From Fimbriiglobus sp. (GTDB taxonomy: Bacteria > Planctomycetota > Planctomycetia > Gemmatales > Gemmataceae): a DNA stretch of 7,239 bases. The DNA lies in assembly GCA_025352585.1 (NCBI GenBank), contig JANXTD010000155.1, positions 1-7,239 of the forward strand, read 5' to 3'. Below the pieces are notes generated by a model. The model was given only the letters and a program-made list of their open reading frames with translations, was not told where the DNA came from and did not search any database. A program made the position numbers and the translations under genes. Position 1 is the first letter of the stretch; each line of letters starts with the position of its first letter. Of this stretch, positions 1-5,849 are shown piece by piece.

Positions 1-1
1 A

Positions 2-205
2 AAAATTGACAACGATGCGGTCTACAGCCGCGTGACGCTAGCCGCGGCGCTCGGCCTTCCCTACGGGCGGCTGTTCCAGGCCGAGCGGCGCGGGGAGGTC
101 GCCGGGCCGACGTTCCCGGTGGGCCGGCGGCTGTACTACACGCCCGCCGAGCGGGACGCCGTGGCCGCGTGGGCCGACATCAAGCGAAGGGCGGGTGCGC
201 GGTGA
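2..205 (+). CDS. Helix-turn-helix (excisionase/MerR-like) DNA-binding protein, 3' part
   Basis: The frame is open from the first bases of the window to the TGA at 203-205, so the N-terminus lies outside or just at the edge. A GTG at 32 exists but has no Shine-Dalgarno sequence. The visible 67 residues read like a small MerR/HTH_17-type DNA-binding domain. There is a helix around VTLAAALGLP, a second helix GRLFQAERRGEV, a short beta wing around FPVGRRLYYTP, and a final helix AERDAVAAWADIKRR. This is the usual fold of excisionases and AlpA-like regulators that sit beside integrase or replication genes in mobile elements. Its stop overlaps the GTG start of the primase by four bases (GTGA, 202-205), so the two are probably translated together. 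It may be a regulator or excisionase; which one cannot be told from the fragment. Confidence 0.6.
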   Translation, partial: KIDNDAVYSRVTLAAALGLPYGRLFQAERRGEVAGPTFPVGRRLYYTPAERDAVAAWADIKRRAGAR

Positions 206-1188
206 CGCCGTTCCTGTCGGCCCTTTTCACGCCCGATGACCTCGTGGAACTCCGGCTCATCGAGACGTGGGTCGAGGCCGGGAAGAAGCGGTCGCGGTAC
301 GTCCGTTCGGCGTTCGACCGCGCCGCCGCCTTCGACGAGGCGGCGCTGGCGGACATCAACGCCTACTGTGAGGTCACCCGCGCGAACGCCTTCTTCGGCG
401 TCTGCCCCCGCCCCAGGAGGGAACCGGGGAGGAGCGGAACGGTCCTACTCTGCCGCTGCCTCTGGGCCGACCTCGACCACTGCCGCCCGCCCGAGGCCGT
501 CGAGCGGATCGGAAGGGCCGGACTCCCGACCGCCTCAGCCGTCGTGGGCAGCGGGAACGGGTCGCACGTCTACTGGCGGCTGGCGGAGCCGGTTTCGTTC
601 CCAACCCCCTCCGCCCTCGAAAAGATCAGCCCGGCGGCGGCTCACGTCGAGGGCGTGGTGCGGGGCCTGTCGGCCAAGATCGGCGGCGACCACACCAGCG
701 ACGTGGCCCGGCTGCTCCGGCTCCCCGGCACGCTCAACCGCAAGGACGCCCGGAACGGACGCCAGCCTGTGCCGTGCGAGGTTTACGCCGCACACGACTG
801 CCGCCACCCCCTCGCCCTGTTCGAGCCGTTCGCCGCCCCGGTCGCCACGCCTGTCAAGCCCCGTGCGCCGGCCACCGGCCCGGTCGTCGCGTCGGGCGGC
901 TCGGGCGGCTTGGGGTGGGACGGCCTCACGGAGAAGCAACGCTGCGTCACGGAGCGGCTGATCGACAGGAGTGCCGGGGCTGAGGTCGGGGGCCGCTCAC
1001 AAGCCGACTACGCACTGTGCTCGTGGGCGGTGAAGTTGGGGCTGGACGCGGACGCCCTCTGGGGGCGGGTGTCCGACGTGGGCAAGTTCGAGGAACGCGG
1101 GGAGGCGTACTTCTCGCGGACGTGGGATAAAGCCGAAGCCGCCGTCGGATCGCAACGGCGGCGGCTCGCGGAACTTTTCGGAATTTGA
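202..1188 (+). CDS. AEP-superfamily primase (RepB/PrimPol-like), replication protein
   Basis: Predicted primase of the archaeo-eukaryotic superfamily, which makes primers for replication of a mobile element. I chose the GTG at 202 (328 aa) because it overlaps the preceding stop as GTGA and has GAAGGG at 187-191 region about ten bases upstream; a longer GTG start at 169 also exists. Numbered from 202, motif I is WADLDH (88-93; D90 and D92 as metal ligands), motif II is SGNGSHVYW (117-125; H122), and motif III is DHTSDVARLLRLPGTLNRK (163-181). A low-complexity Pro/Ala/Gly linker follows at about residues 213-240. After it comes a helical C-terminal domain with RSQADYALCSWAVKLGL and VGKFEERGEAYFSRTWDKA, which resembles the small domain after many phage primases. 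The helicase gene follows 18 bases later. In many elements primase and SF3 helicase are one polypeptide; here they are separate. Family call is secure, template and specificity are not known. Confidence 0.82.
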   Translation: MTPFLSALFTPDDLVELRLIETWVEAGKKRSRYVRSAFDRAAAFDEAALADINAYCEVTRANAFFGVCPRPRREPGRSGTVLLCRCLWADLDHCRPPEAVERIGRAGLPTASAVVGSGNGSHVYWRLAEPVSFPTPSALEKISPAAAHVEGVVRGLSAKIGGDHTSDVARLLRLPGTLNRKDARNGRQPVPCEVYAAHDCRHPLALFEPFAAPVATPVKPRAPATGPVVASGGSGGLGWDGLTEKQRCVTERLIDRSAGAEVGGRSQADYALCSWAVKLGLDADALWGRVSDVGKFEERGEAYFSRTWDKAEAAVGSQRRRLAELFGI

Positions 1189-1206
1189 GACTTTGAAGGA
1201 GACAAT

Positions 1207-2646
1207 ATGTATGTATCGACCGCAGTAACGGAAAACTTTAACGACTTTGGCGACCTGGGCAAGAATGACAAAATCGCCCGGTGGTTCGTGGAGTGGCTGG
1301 CCGGGCAGGAGCAGTACCCGCTGTACCACGCGGGCAAGAGCTACTTGTACGACGGCACGCGGTACGCCCCGTGCGACGAACTCCCCATGCTGATCCGGGC
1401 CTTCATGAAGGCGAAAAAGGTCGGCCAGTCCAACAACCTGGTCGGCAACGTCAAGGAGGTCGTCCAGTCCTACGCCTGGCGGGACGCGACCGTGTACGGC
1501 CCGATGCCGTTCTGGCACGGCGGGGGGCAGCCGTTCCGGGACGCGCGGCACGTCGTCACGTTCCGCAACGGCCTGCTGGACCTGAACGGCGACGGCAAGC
1601 TCAGCGCCCACGACCCGAAGTGGTGCAGCGCCTCGTGCCTGCCGTTCGACTACGACCCCGCCGCGGGCTGCCCCCGGTGGGGGCAGTTCCTCCAGGAAGT
1701 CTTCGAGGGGGACGCCGAGCGGGCCGACCTGCTGGGCGAGTTCGTCGGCTACTGCCTCGTCCCCGACATCAGCCACCAGAAGGCGCTCCTGATGCTGGGC
1801 GAGTCCCGGTCGGGCAAGGGGACCATCGCCGGGGTGATCGCCGGCCTGCTCGGCGGCGGGTACACGGGGTTCTCCCTCCCGCTCCTGGTCACGCCGCACG
1901 GCCCCACCCAGTTGCGGAACAAGCTGGTCGCGGTGGTGGGCGAGGTCGAACTCGCCAACGACCCGAACCGGGTCAAGATCGTGGAGGGGCTGAAGGCCGC
2001 CGTCGGCGGTGACGAGGTCGTCATGAACGAGAAGCACAACCCCGCCATCGCGTCCGAGCGGGTGCTGGCCCGGTTCGTGATCGCGGCCAACCGCAAGCCG
2101 GCCTTGTTCGACGCCAGCGGCGCGCTGCTGAACCGGATGCTCCTGCTCCCGTTCGACGTGAGCTTCGCCGGGCGGGAGGACACGGGCCTGGAGGCGAAGC
2201 TGCGGGCCGACCTGCCGGGGATCGCCAACTGGGCGCTGGCCGGGCTGAAGCGGCTGCGGTCGAACGGGCGGTTCACCGTGGGGGCGGCGAGCCGGGCGGC
2301 GGCGGCGGACTTCGGGGCCAGGACCGCGCCGGTGCTGTCGTTCGTCCGGGAGCGGCTGGCCGTCCACCCGTCCGTGTCCCCCGGCCACCTGCCCGCCGAG
2401 TGCCTGGAGCCGGGGGCCGACTGGACCTCGAACGAGCGCCTGTTCGACGCCTACCTCGACTGGTGCGCCGAGAAGGGGGAAATCCCCCAGCAGCAGGCGT
2501 ACTTCGGGAAGGACTTCGCGGACGTGCTGCGGAAGGCGAGCCGGCAGCGGCGGACCGTGAGCGGCAGCCGGCTTTGGGGGTACGGCGGGGTCGCCATCCG
2601 CCACGCCCCGGCCCCGGCCCCGGTCGCAGCAAATGGTGGGGGGTAA
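1207..2646 (+). CDS. SF3 (D5/P4-type) phage/plasmid replicative helicase
   Basis: Predicted superfamily 3 AAA+ helicase of the phage P4/poxvirus D5 type, 479 aa, a hexameric helicase that opens an origin and works with the primase upstream. The ATG at 1207 has a consensus AAGGAG (1196-1201) five bases upstream. The N-terminal ~165 residues match the D5_N-type region that precedes such helicases (NGLLDLNGDGKL, then CLPFDYDP and FLQEVFEGDAERADLLGEFVGY). Walker A is GESRSGKGT (198-206). The Walker B region is LVAVVGEVEL (240-249, acidic E246/E248). Motif C/sensor 1 is RFVIAANRKP (289-298) with N295, and an arginine-finger candidate is R310 in LLNRMLLLPF. The C-terminal part (about 400-470) resembles the winged-helix tail that binds origin repeats in this family. 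All catalytic motifs are intact. Directly downstream lie iterons and an AT-rich core, the expected target. Confidence 0.88.
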   Translation: MYVSTAVTENFNDFGDLGKNDKIARWFVEWLAGQEQYPLYHAGKSYLYDGTRYAPCDELPMLIRAFMKAKKVGQSNNLVGNVKEVVQSYAWRDATVYGPMPFWHGGGQPFRDARHVVTFRNGLLDLNGDGKLSAHDPKWCSASCLPFDYDPAAGCPRWGQFLQEVFEGDAERADLLGEFVGYCLVPDISHQKALLMLGESRSGKGTIAGVIAGLLGGGYTGFSLPLLVTPHGPTQLRNKLVAVVGEVELANDPNRVKIVEGLKAAVGGDEVVMNEKHNPAIASERVLARFVIAANRKPALFDASGALLNRMLLLPFDVSFAGREDTGLEAKLRADLPGIANWALAGLKRLRSNGRFTVGAASRAAAADFGARTAPVLSFVRERLAVHPSVSPGHLPAECLEPGADWTSNERLFDAYLDWCAEKGEIPQQQAYFGKDFADVLRKASRQRRTVSGSRLWGYGGVAIRHAPAPAPVAANGGG

Positions 2647-2659
2647 CTTGGAGTTCGTG

Positions 2660-2764
2660 ACGGGTGGACAGGGTGGACAGGCAAAACCTACTGTATTGGT
2701 AACTTTGTGAAGTTAGTAAATAGATAGGGCCTCCCCGTCCACCCTGTCCACCCTGTCCACCCGT
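2660..2764. repeat. Iteron inverted repeat around an AT-rich core: candidate replication origin
   Basis: Two copies of the 9-mer GGGTGGACA stand in tandem at 2662-2679. Three copies of its complement stand in tandem at 2736-2762 (TGTCCACCC twice, CGTCCACCC once). Together they give a perfect 22-bp inverted repeat (2660-2681 against 2743-2764). The roughly 50 bases between the arms are strikingly AT-rich for this GC-rich region. They contain a small dyad, TAACTT-TGTG-AAGTTA (2700-2715); the 8-mer GGTAACTT occurs both at the helicase stop (2642-2649) and here (2698-2705). Tandem iterons beside an AT-rich stretch, immediately after a primase/SF3-helicase pair, is the layout of an initiator-dependent origin. 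The structure is seen; the origin role is inferred. A long-loop terminator or regulatory stem is the alternative. Confidence 0.6.
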
Positions 2765-2910
2765 GGCAACGACACCCTCCGCTACCTGTGCCGGGTCGGG
2801 CGGACGACCGTGTCCGGCCAGTGCGACCGCTTCCTCGGGCCGACACGCCCCCCTCGCCCGCCGCGTAGTAGTGCCCCAGAGTACCGTGTCGCCAACCCGA
2901 TGGCCGGGAC

Positions 2911-3060
2911 TCCAACTCGAAGTTAACGTGAACTTGGCACCATGTTCACGTTAACGCATCTGGCAGCACACCCAACTTCATGTTAACGTGAACTCGCCCA
3001 ATGTGGGTGTTCACTCATCCCCCTCCGACCCCAACTCGTTGCTAACATTATCACGTTACA
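2911..3060. repeat. 60-bp-phased array of GTTMACGTKAAC palindromes: candidate operators
   Basis: GTTAACGTGAAC occurs at 2922-2933 and 2982-2993, and its reverse complement GTTCACGTTAAC at 2944-2955. The first and the inverted copy form a perfect 12-bp inverted repeat with a 10-base loop. Each 12-mer is itself nearly palindromic around ACGT (10 of 12 positions). The two direct copies sit in larger units starting CCAACT at 2912 and 2972; a third CCAACT at 3031 keeps the 59-60 base spacing with decayed motifs (GTTCAC at 3009-3014, TATCACGTTACA at 3049-3060). Near-palindromes repeated at fixed spacing fit binding sites for a dimeric HTH regulator or a second set of initiator sites. A -10-like TACAAT (3057-3062) lies at the array's end but no good -35 pairs with it. 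Confidence 0.6.
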
Positions 3061-3174
3061 ATTCGCCGCCCGCGTTATAAGAGTCGCGGCCAAACATCCA
3101 AGACGAGTCGTACTCCACGTCACCCCGCTGCTGCGACCGCCTGCCCCCGCACGCGACGCCGCCGGCCCCCGACT

Positions 3175-3278
3175 AGCCCGCCAATTTCCTTCGGAAACGC
3201 GACAAAAGCTCGCAACCGCAAGCGGCGGGCTTCCGTCTGCCTCCAGTGCACAGCGGACGCCCGCTGCTCGCGGTTGCG
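3175..3278. repeat. GC-rich nested/competing inverted repeats (REP-like or terminator-like)
   Basis: A 19-base imperfect inverted repeat (17 of 19 positions) joins 3211-3229, beginning CGCAACCGC, with 3260-3278, ending GCGGTTGCG, across a 30-base loop. The inner end of its left arm, GGCGGGCT (3224-3231), can instead pair perfectly with AGCCCGCC at 3175-3182. The second fold encloses a small TTTCC-TTC-GGAAA hairpin (3185-3197). The two folds are mutually exclusive. No T-run follows, so this is not a classic intrinsic terminator. It may be a repetitive intergenic element or may insulate the methylase promoter 35 bases downstream. Confidence 0.5.
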
Positions 3279-3312
3279 GAATTTTATCCCCCGCATCAGT
3301 GGGAATTGTCGG

Positions 3313-3341
3313 TTGACTCAACTCTCCGGATCATTTACATT
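3313..3341 (+). promoter_or_regulatory. Sigma70-like promoter of the methylase operon
   Basis: TTGACT (3313-3318, 5 of 6 to the -35 consensus) and TACATT (3336-3341, 4 of 6 to the -10) are separated by exactly 17 bases, and the ATG of the methylase lies 60 bases downstream. The spacer contains GATC (3329-3332), the only GATC in the whole 2647-3400 region. If the methylase recognises GATC, promoter methylation could feed back on its own expression. The promoter is predicted from sequence only. Confidence 0.5.
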
Positions 3342-3400
3342 TCACCCTTCAAGTTTGCCCCTAAATATTCCACTGTGGGACTTTTGCGAAGGGAACCACC

Positions 3401-4228
3401 ATGAGTCGCATATCCGCCCCCGTCCGGTACGCCGGGAGCAAGGCCACGCTGATGCCGAGGCTCCTGGGGTTGATCCCCCGGCATAGCATGTACGTTGGTG
3501 TCTTCGGCGGCTCCGGGGCCGACATCTTGAACAAGCCCGCCTCCCGGTGGGAGACGTGGAACGACCTGGACGGCCACCTGTTCAACCTTTTCGCGGTGCT
3601 GAAAGACCCGCCCCAGCGGGACGAACTCGTCGGCCTCGTCTGCCTGACCGCCTACTCGCGGCAGGAGTACCGCGCGGCCCTGGCGGCGCTGCGCGACCCC
3701 GCGTCCGGCCCGGTGCGCCGGGCCTGGGCGACGGTCGTCGCCGGCAACCAGGCGCGGGCCGGGGTTCACTTTTCCGCCGCGACCCCCGCCCAGTGGGCGT
3801 GCTTCAAACTCCCCTGCCGCACCCTGCAGTGGCCCCGCCTGCCGCACGTTCTGGTTCAGGTCGCTACCCGCTTCCGCAGCGTCGTGATCGAGAACCTCCC
3901 CTGGGAGCGGGTGTTCGACAGGTACGACGCGCCGAGCACCCTCTTCTACTGCGACCCGCCCTACGTCCACTCGACGCGGGGCGGGAGGCGGGACCAGTAC
4001 GCCCACGAGATGGCCGACGCCGACCACCGCCGGCTCCTCGCCCGCGTCCAGTCGGTCGAGGGCCGGGTGATGGTGTCGGGGTACGACTGCCCCCTCTACG
4101 CCGACGCCCTGAAGCACTGGGAACGTTACGAGTTCGCCACCCGCTGCTCGATCTCGTCCGCGCAGAAGAAGCCCCGCCGCACGGAAGTCGTGTGGTGCAA
4201 CTACACCGCAAAAGGAGTCCAGGAATGA
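3401..4228 (+). CDS. DNA adenine methylase (Dam/D12 class N6-adenine methyltransferase)
   Basis: Transfers a methyl group from S-adenosylmethionine to adenine N6 in DNA. At 275 aa it has the usual Dam-family length. Motifs appear in the alpha-class order: RYAGSK (9-14, motif X), YVGVFGGSGADIL (31-43, motif I, SAM binding), WNDLDGHLFNLF (53-64), an internal target-recognition portion, and the catalytic DPPY (185-188, motif IV) within LFYCDPPYVHSTR. The start ATG has GAAGGG at 3388-3393, seven bases upstream. The stop overlaps the next start as ATGA (4225-4228). No restriction endonuclease gene is next to it, so it looks like an orphan methylase of the sort phages and islands use to escape host restriction or to mark replication. 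Specificity is not readable from the protein alone; GATC is a common guess for the family. All key residues are intact. Confidence 0.92.
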   Translation: MSRISAPVRYAGSKATLMPRLLGLIPRHSMYVGVFGGSGADILNKPASRWETWNDLDGHLFNLFAVLKDPPQRDELVGLVCLTAYSRQEYRAALAALRDPASGPVRRAWATVVAGNQARAGVHFSAATPAQWACFKLPCRTLQWPRLPHVLVQVATRFRSVVIENLPWERVFDRYDAPSTLFYCDPPYVHSTRGGRRDQYAHEMADADHRRLLARVQSVEGRVMVSGYDCPLYADALKHWERYEFATRCSISSAQKKPRRTEVVWCNYTAKGVQE

Positions 4229-4980
4229 GTGACGAACGACCCGACGAAAACTGGAGCTTGGAGAGGCTCGGCGGCTTCTGCGAGCGGAGCCGGGAGCGGC
4301 TGGCCGTGGAGGCGTGGCGGTTCGGCCACGCCTTGAACCTGGCCCGCGCGAAGCAGGCTCACGGGGAGTGGCAGACGTGGAAGCGGAAGTACGTCCCCGG
4401 CCTCGGCCACTCCAGCGAGTACCGATACCGGAACCTCGCCGAGCGGATCGGCGAGGACGCCATGCACGGGATCGGGCTGACCGAAGCCTACCGCCTCCTC
4501 GACCTCCCCTGCGCCGGGGACAAGGAACCCGGCGACCCGTTCCCGCAGGCACCGCGGGCCGTGGTGGTGGGGGCCGGGGGAGTGTTTCCCGACGAGCCGG
4601 CGGTCGGCGACTTGGACGAGGACGACCCCGACGACGACGCCGACCTCGCGGCGTCACCGCCCCCGGCCACCGGCTTGATGGAGGCCGCGCCCGAAGACGC
4701 CCCGCCCCGGACGGCCACCGGCCCGATGGAGGTCGAGGCCGAACCCGCGGGCGCGACACCGCCCGCCGCCCCCCTCCCGGCGGGGGAGCGGTACAGGTTG
4801 GACTTGCTGCACGCCCGCGCCCAACTGGAGTCGCTCCAGACCTGGGCCGACTGGTTGAGCCGGCAGGACGAGGGGTTCCGGGTCGAGATGTGGTACGCCC
4901 ACGGCCCCGCGGGCGTCGCCGCGCAGATCGAAGCGACCGTCGAAAAGCTGCGCTGGGTCGCCGACAACCTGGAGTGGTGA
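4225..4980 (+). CDS. DUF3102-like phage/element protein with acidic linker
   Basis: A 251-residue protein starting at the ATG that overlaps the methylase stop (ATGA), with AAGGAG at 4212-4217 seven bases upstream. Its frame is open much further upstream, but that extension runs inside the methylase gene and is not real. Residues about 12-75 match the pattern of DUF3102-type domains found in phage and plasmid proteins: a helix with ALNLARAKQAHGEWQTW (HGEW at 46-49), followed by YRYRNLAERI, which resembles a DNA-binding helix region. A proline/acidic linker (about 95-185, including DLDEDDPDDDADL) leads to a helical C-terminal domain (about 188-251: YRLDLLHARAQLESLQTW, then VEKLRWVADNLEW). Tight coupling to the methylase suggests a joint role, perhaps in gene control or DNA marking. 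The function is not known; the domain call is from memory of the family pattern. Confidence 0.75.
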   Translation: MSDERPDENWSLERLGGFCERSRERLAVEAWRFGHALNLARAKQAHGEWQTWKRKYVPGLGHSSEYRYRNLAERIGEDAMHGIGLTEAYRLLDLPCAGDKEPGDPFPQAPRAVVVGAGGVFPDEPAVGDLDEDDPDDDADLAASPPPATGLMEAAPEDAPPRTATGPMEVEAEPAGATPPAAPLPAGERYRLDLLHARAQLESLQTWADWLSRQDEGFRVEMWYAHGPAGVAAQIEATVEKLRWVADNLEW

Positions 4981-4984
4981 GCCT

Positions 4985-5037
4985 CGCGCCGGTGCCGACA
5001 GGCAAGGAACCTTGCCTTGGCTGTCGGCACCGGCGCG
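4985..5037. terminator. Very strong hairpin closing the methylase operon, putative terminator
   Basis: A perfect 17-bp inverted repeat (4985-5001 against 5021-5037, GC-rich, beginning CGCGCCGGTG) encloses a second inverted repeat, GGCAAGG (5001-5007) against CCTTGCC (5010-5016), with a four-base bulge TTGG on one side. The stem begins five bases after the stop codon of the DUF3102-like gene. There is no T-run on either side, so it is not a textbook intrinsic terminator. It may work as a GC-rich hairpin terminator, an mRNA-end stabiliser, or a structured single-strand DNA signal. Confidence 0.6.
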
Positions 5038-5841
5038 TCGCGCAGACTCGTGACCTGCGGGCGTGTGAGCGACCCTAACTGGCGATGGCGGCGAACGTCC
5101 GGTGATTTTTGCCAAAAACGGTCATCTCGAAGGCCGCCCAAGACGAAATGACGAATCTAACATCCGTTCACGTTAAATATTAAACTAATACAACAAGCAC
5201 CTCTCGCTGGTGTCCTGGGCATGGACATTTCAGGGGGGTGGTGCTGTAGCCCGGAGTTCTTTGACCTTGCCGCCGGCCCGGTCGATCTGCTGAAAATTGT
5301 TGTATAATCTCACGCCGGGCAAGACTTACCTCTGCGAGTGGGAGGAGTACCAAAAGTAGGTCGGCGAATCCGAATCGTGGCCGATAAAGCCGTCGAGGCA
5401 AAGGTGTAGCTGATGAGCACCAGTTACTCAAATTCGCTAATTCACGTCGCCCCAAGTGCCCCGGTCGCTGTACTCAGAGTGAAGTTGGCCGGGGCTTAGT
5501 CGCAGCGCTAACATTGGGGAGGCTGTGTACGATGAAGACGAACTGATCGGTAGTGCGGCGCAGGCACTCAGGCCGGTCGCAAAAACCGTGCAACGCGATT
5601 CGCGTGCAAGAAACCCGGTGCGACTGCGTGCGTGTGAAACTCGTGAACTCCGACGGCGTGCCGGCACTCTATCGGTACTGACCGCTACAAGAAGCGTGAG
5701 TTGCGGAACGGCTACACAATAACGCCAGATGCCCAGTTACAATCCGACTTTGATCTCGAAACCCCTGGTCGCCTTTTCCCGTTAAGTGGGTGGCCAGGGC
5801 ACCTTCGCGTTAAGACTTAAACTGCCGCAAAACGTGGCTGT
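5038..5841. other. Gene-poor stretch with decayed coding scraps
   Basis: No intact gene is recognisable. GC content drops relative to the left part. Short coding-like pieces in different frames are visible. One is an open run ending at 5307 (MDISGGWCCSPEFFDL from ATG 5221). Another is LYNLTPGKTYLCEWEEYQK, ending in TAG near 5359. An open frame from a GTG at 5525 to 5722 gives 65 aa with no known relative. The last reads DRYKKRELRNGYTITPDAQL from 5680 and ends at the TAA at 5818-5820. None has a good ribosome binding site. They fit relics of broken genes or chance open frames. Confidence 0.45.
5166..5177. repeat. Outlying copy of the GTTMACGTKAAC motif
   Basis: GTTCACGTTAAA matches the inverted motif GTTCACGTTAAC (2944-2955) at 11 of 12 positions. 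It lies about 190 bases after the DUF3102-like gene, so copies of the motif flank the methylase cassette on both sides. The opposing orientations could mark the borders of a unit controlled, or moved, by one DNA-binding protein; chance recurrence of an 11-of-12 match is also possible. Confidence 0.4.
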
Positions 5842-5849
5842 TTAAGTCA
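5764..5849. mobile_element. Possible insertion-sequence end (IS21-like multiple terminal repeats), no transposase
   Basis: Two related repeats stand in tandem: CCTGGTCGCCTTTTCCCG followed by TTAAG (5764-5786), and CCAGGGCACCTTCGCG followed by TTAAG (5794-5814). Next comes an inverted repeat GACTTAAACTGCC (5814-5826) against GGCTGTTTAAGTC (5836-5848), one mismatch, 9-base loop. On the minus strand this reads TGACTTAAAC then two copies of TTAACG-C/G-GAA units, resembling the repeated termini of IS21-family elements. The break in the DUF6541 gene falls exactly here. No istA/istB-like transposase lies within the window, so this would be a solo or cut-off end. The repeats are seen; the IS21 assignment is an analogy. 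Confidence 0.35.

Larger units (their letters stand above)
2647..3400. other. Gene-poor regulatory/replication region between the rep and methylase operons
   Basis: No convincing gene lies here. The stretch is composed of an iteron inverted repeat with AT-rich core (2660-2764), a GC-rich segment (about 2765-2900), a 60-bp-phased array of GTTMACGTKAAC motifs (2911-3060), a C-rich segment (3115-3183), a nested hairpin (3175-3278) and a promoter (3313-3341). The segment 2720-2950 is open in one frame and reads partly protein-like (NDTLRYLCRVGRTTVSGQ), but it has no start codon and the iterons run through it, so at most it is a gene remnant. Confidence 0.6.

Noticed and set aside
997..2604. Long minus-strand frame opposite primase and helicase
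   Set aside because: Antisense shadow of high-GC coding sequence; His/Pro/Arg/Gly-rich with no domain.
2688..2915. Minus-strand frame of 75 aa with GWTGWTGWTG
   Set aside because: The peptide repeat is simply the 9-bp iterons read in frame; no ribosome site and no family match.
2983..3321. Open frame of 112 aa on the minus strand
   Set aside because: It runs through the palindrome array and both GC hairpins, has no ribosome site, and its composition is unlike the neighbouring proteins.
2641..3400. CRISPR array or tRNA gene in the large intergenic region
   Set aside because: Repeats are only 9 and 12 bp with uneven spacers, and no cloverleaf with conserved tRNA positions could be found.
3547..4224. 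Upstream extension of the DUF3102-like frame inside the methylase gene
   Set aside because: It overlaps a secure methylase gene in another frame and is Arg/Pro-rich shadow translation; the ATG at 4225 has an ideal ribosome site.
3335..5005. Long minus-strand frame of 556 aa opposite methylase and DUF3102 genes
   Set aside because: Antisense shadow; Arg/Pro-rich, spans two well-supported genes and the promoter.
5303..5308. Perfect TATAAT as a promoter -10
   Set aside because: No acceptable -35 at 16-18 bases upstream and no gene starts downstream; likely chance in an AT-richer patch.
5505..5515. CGCTAACATT as an integron attC core site
   Set aside because: It does not fit RYYYAAC/GTTRRRY and has no paired core at a suitable distance.
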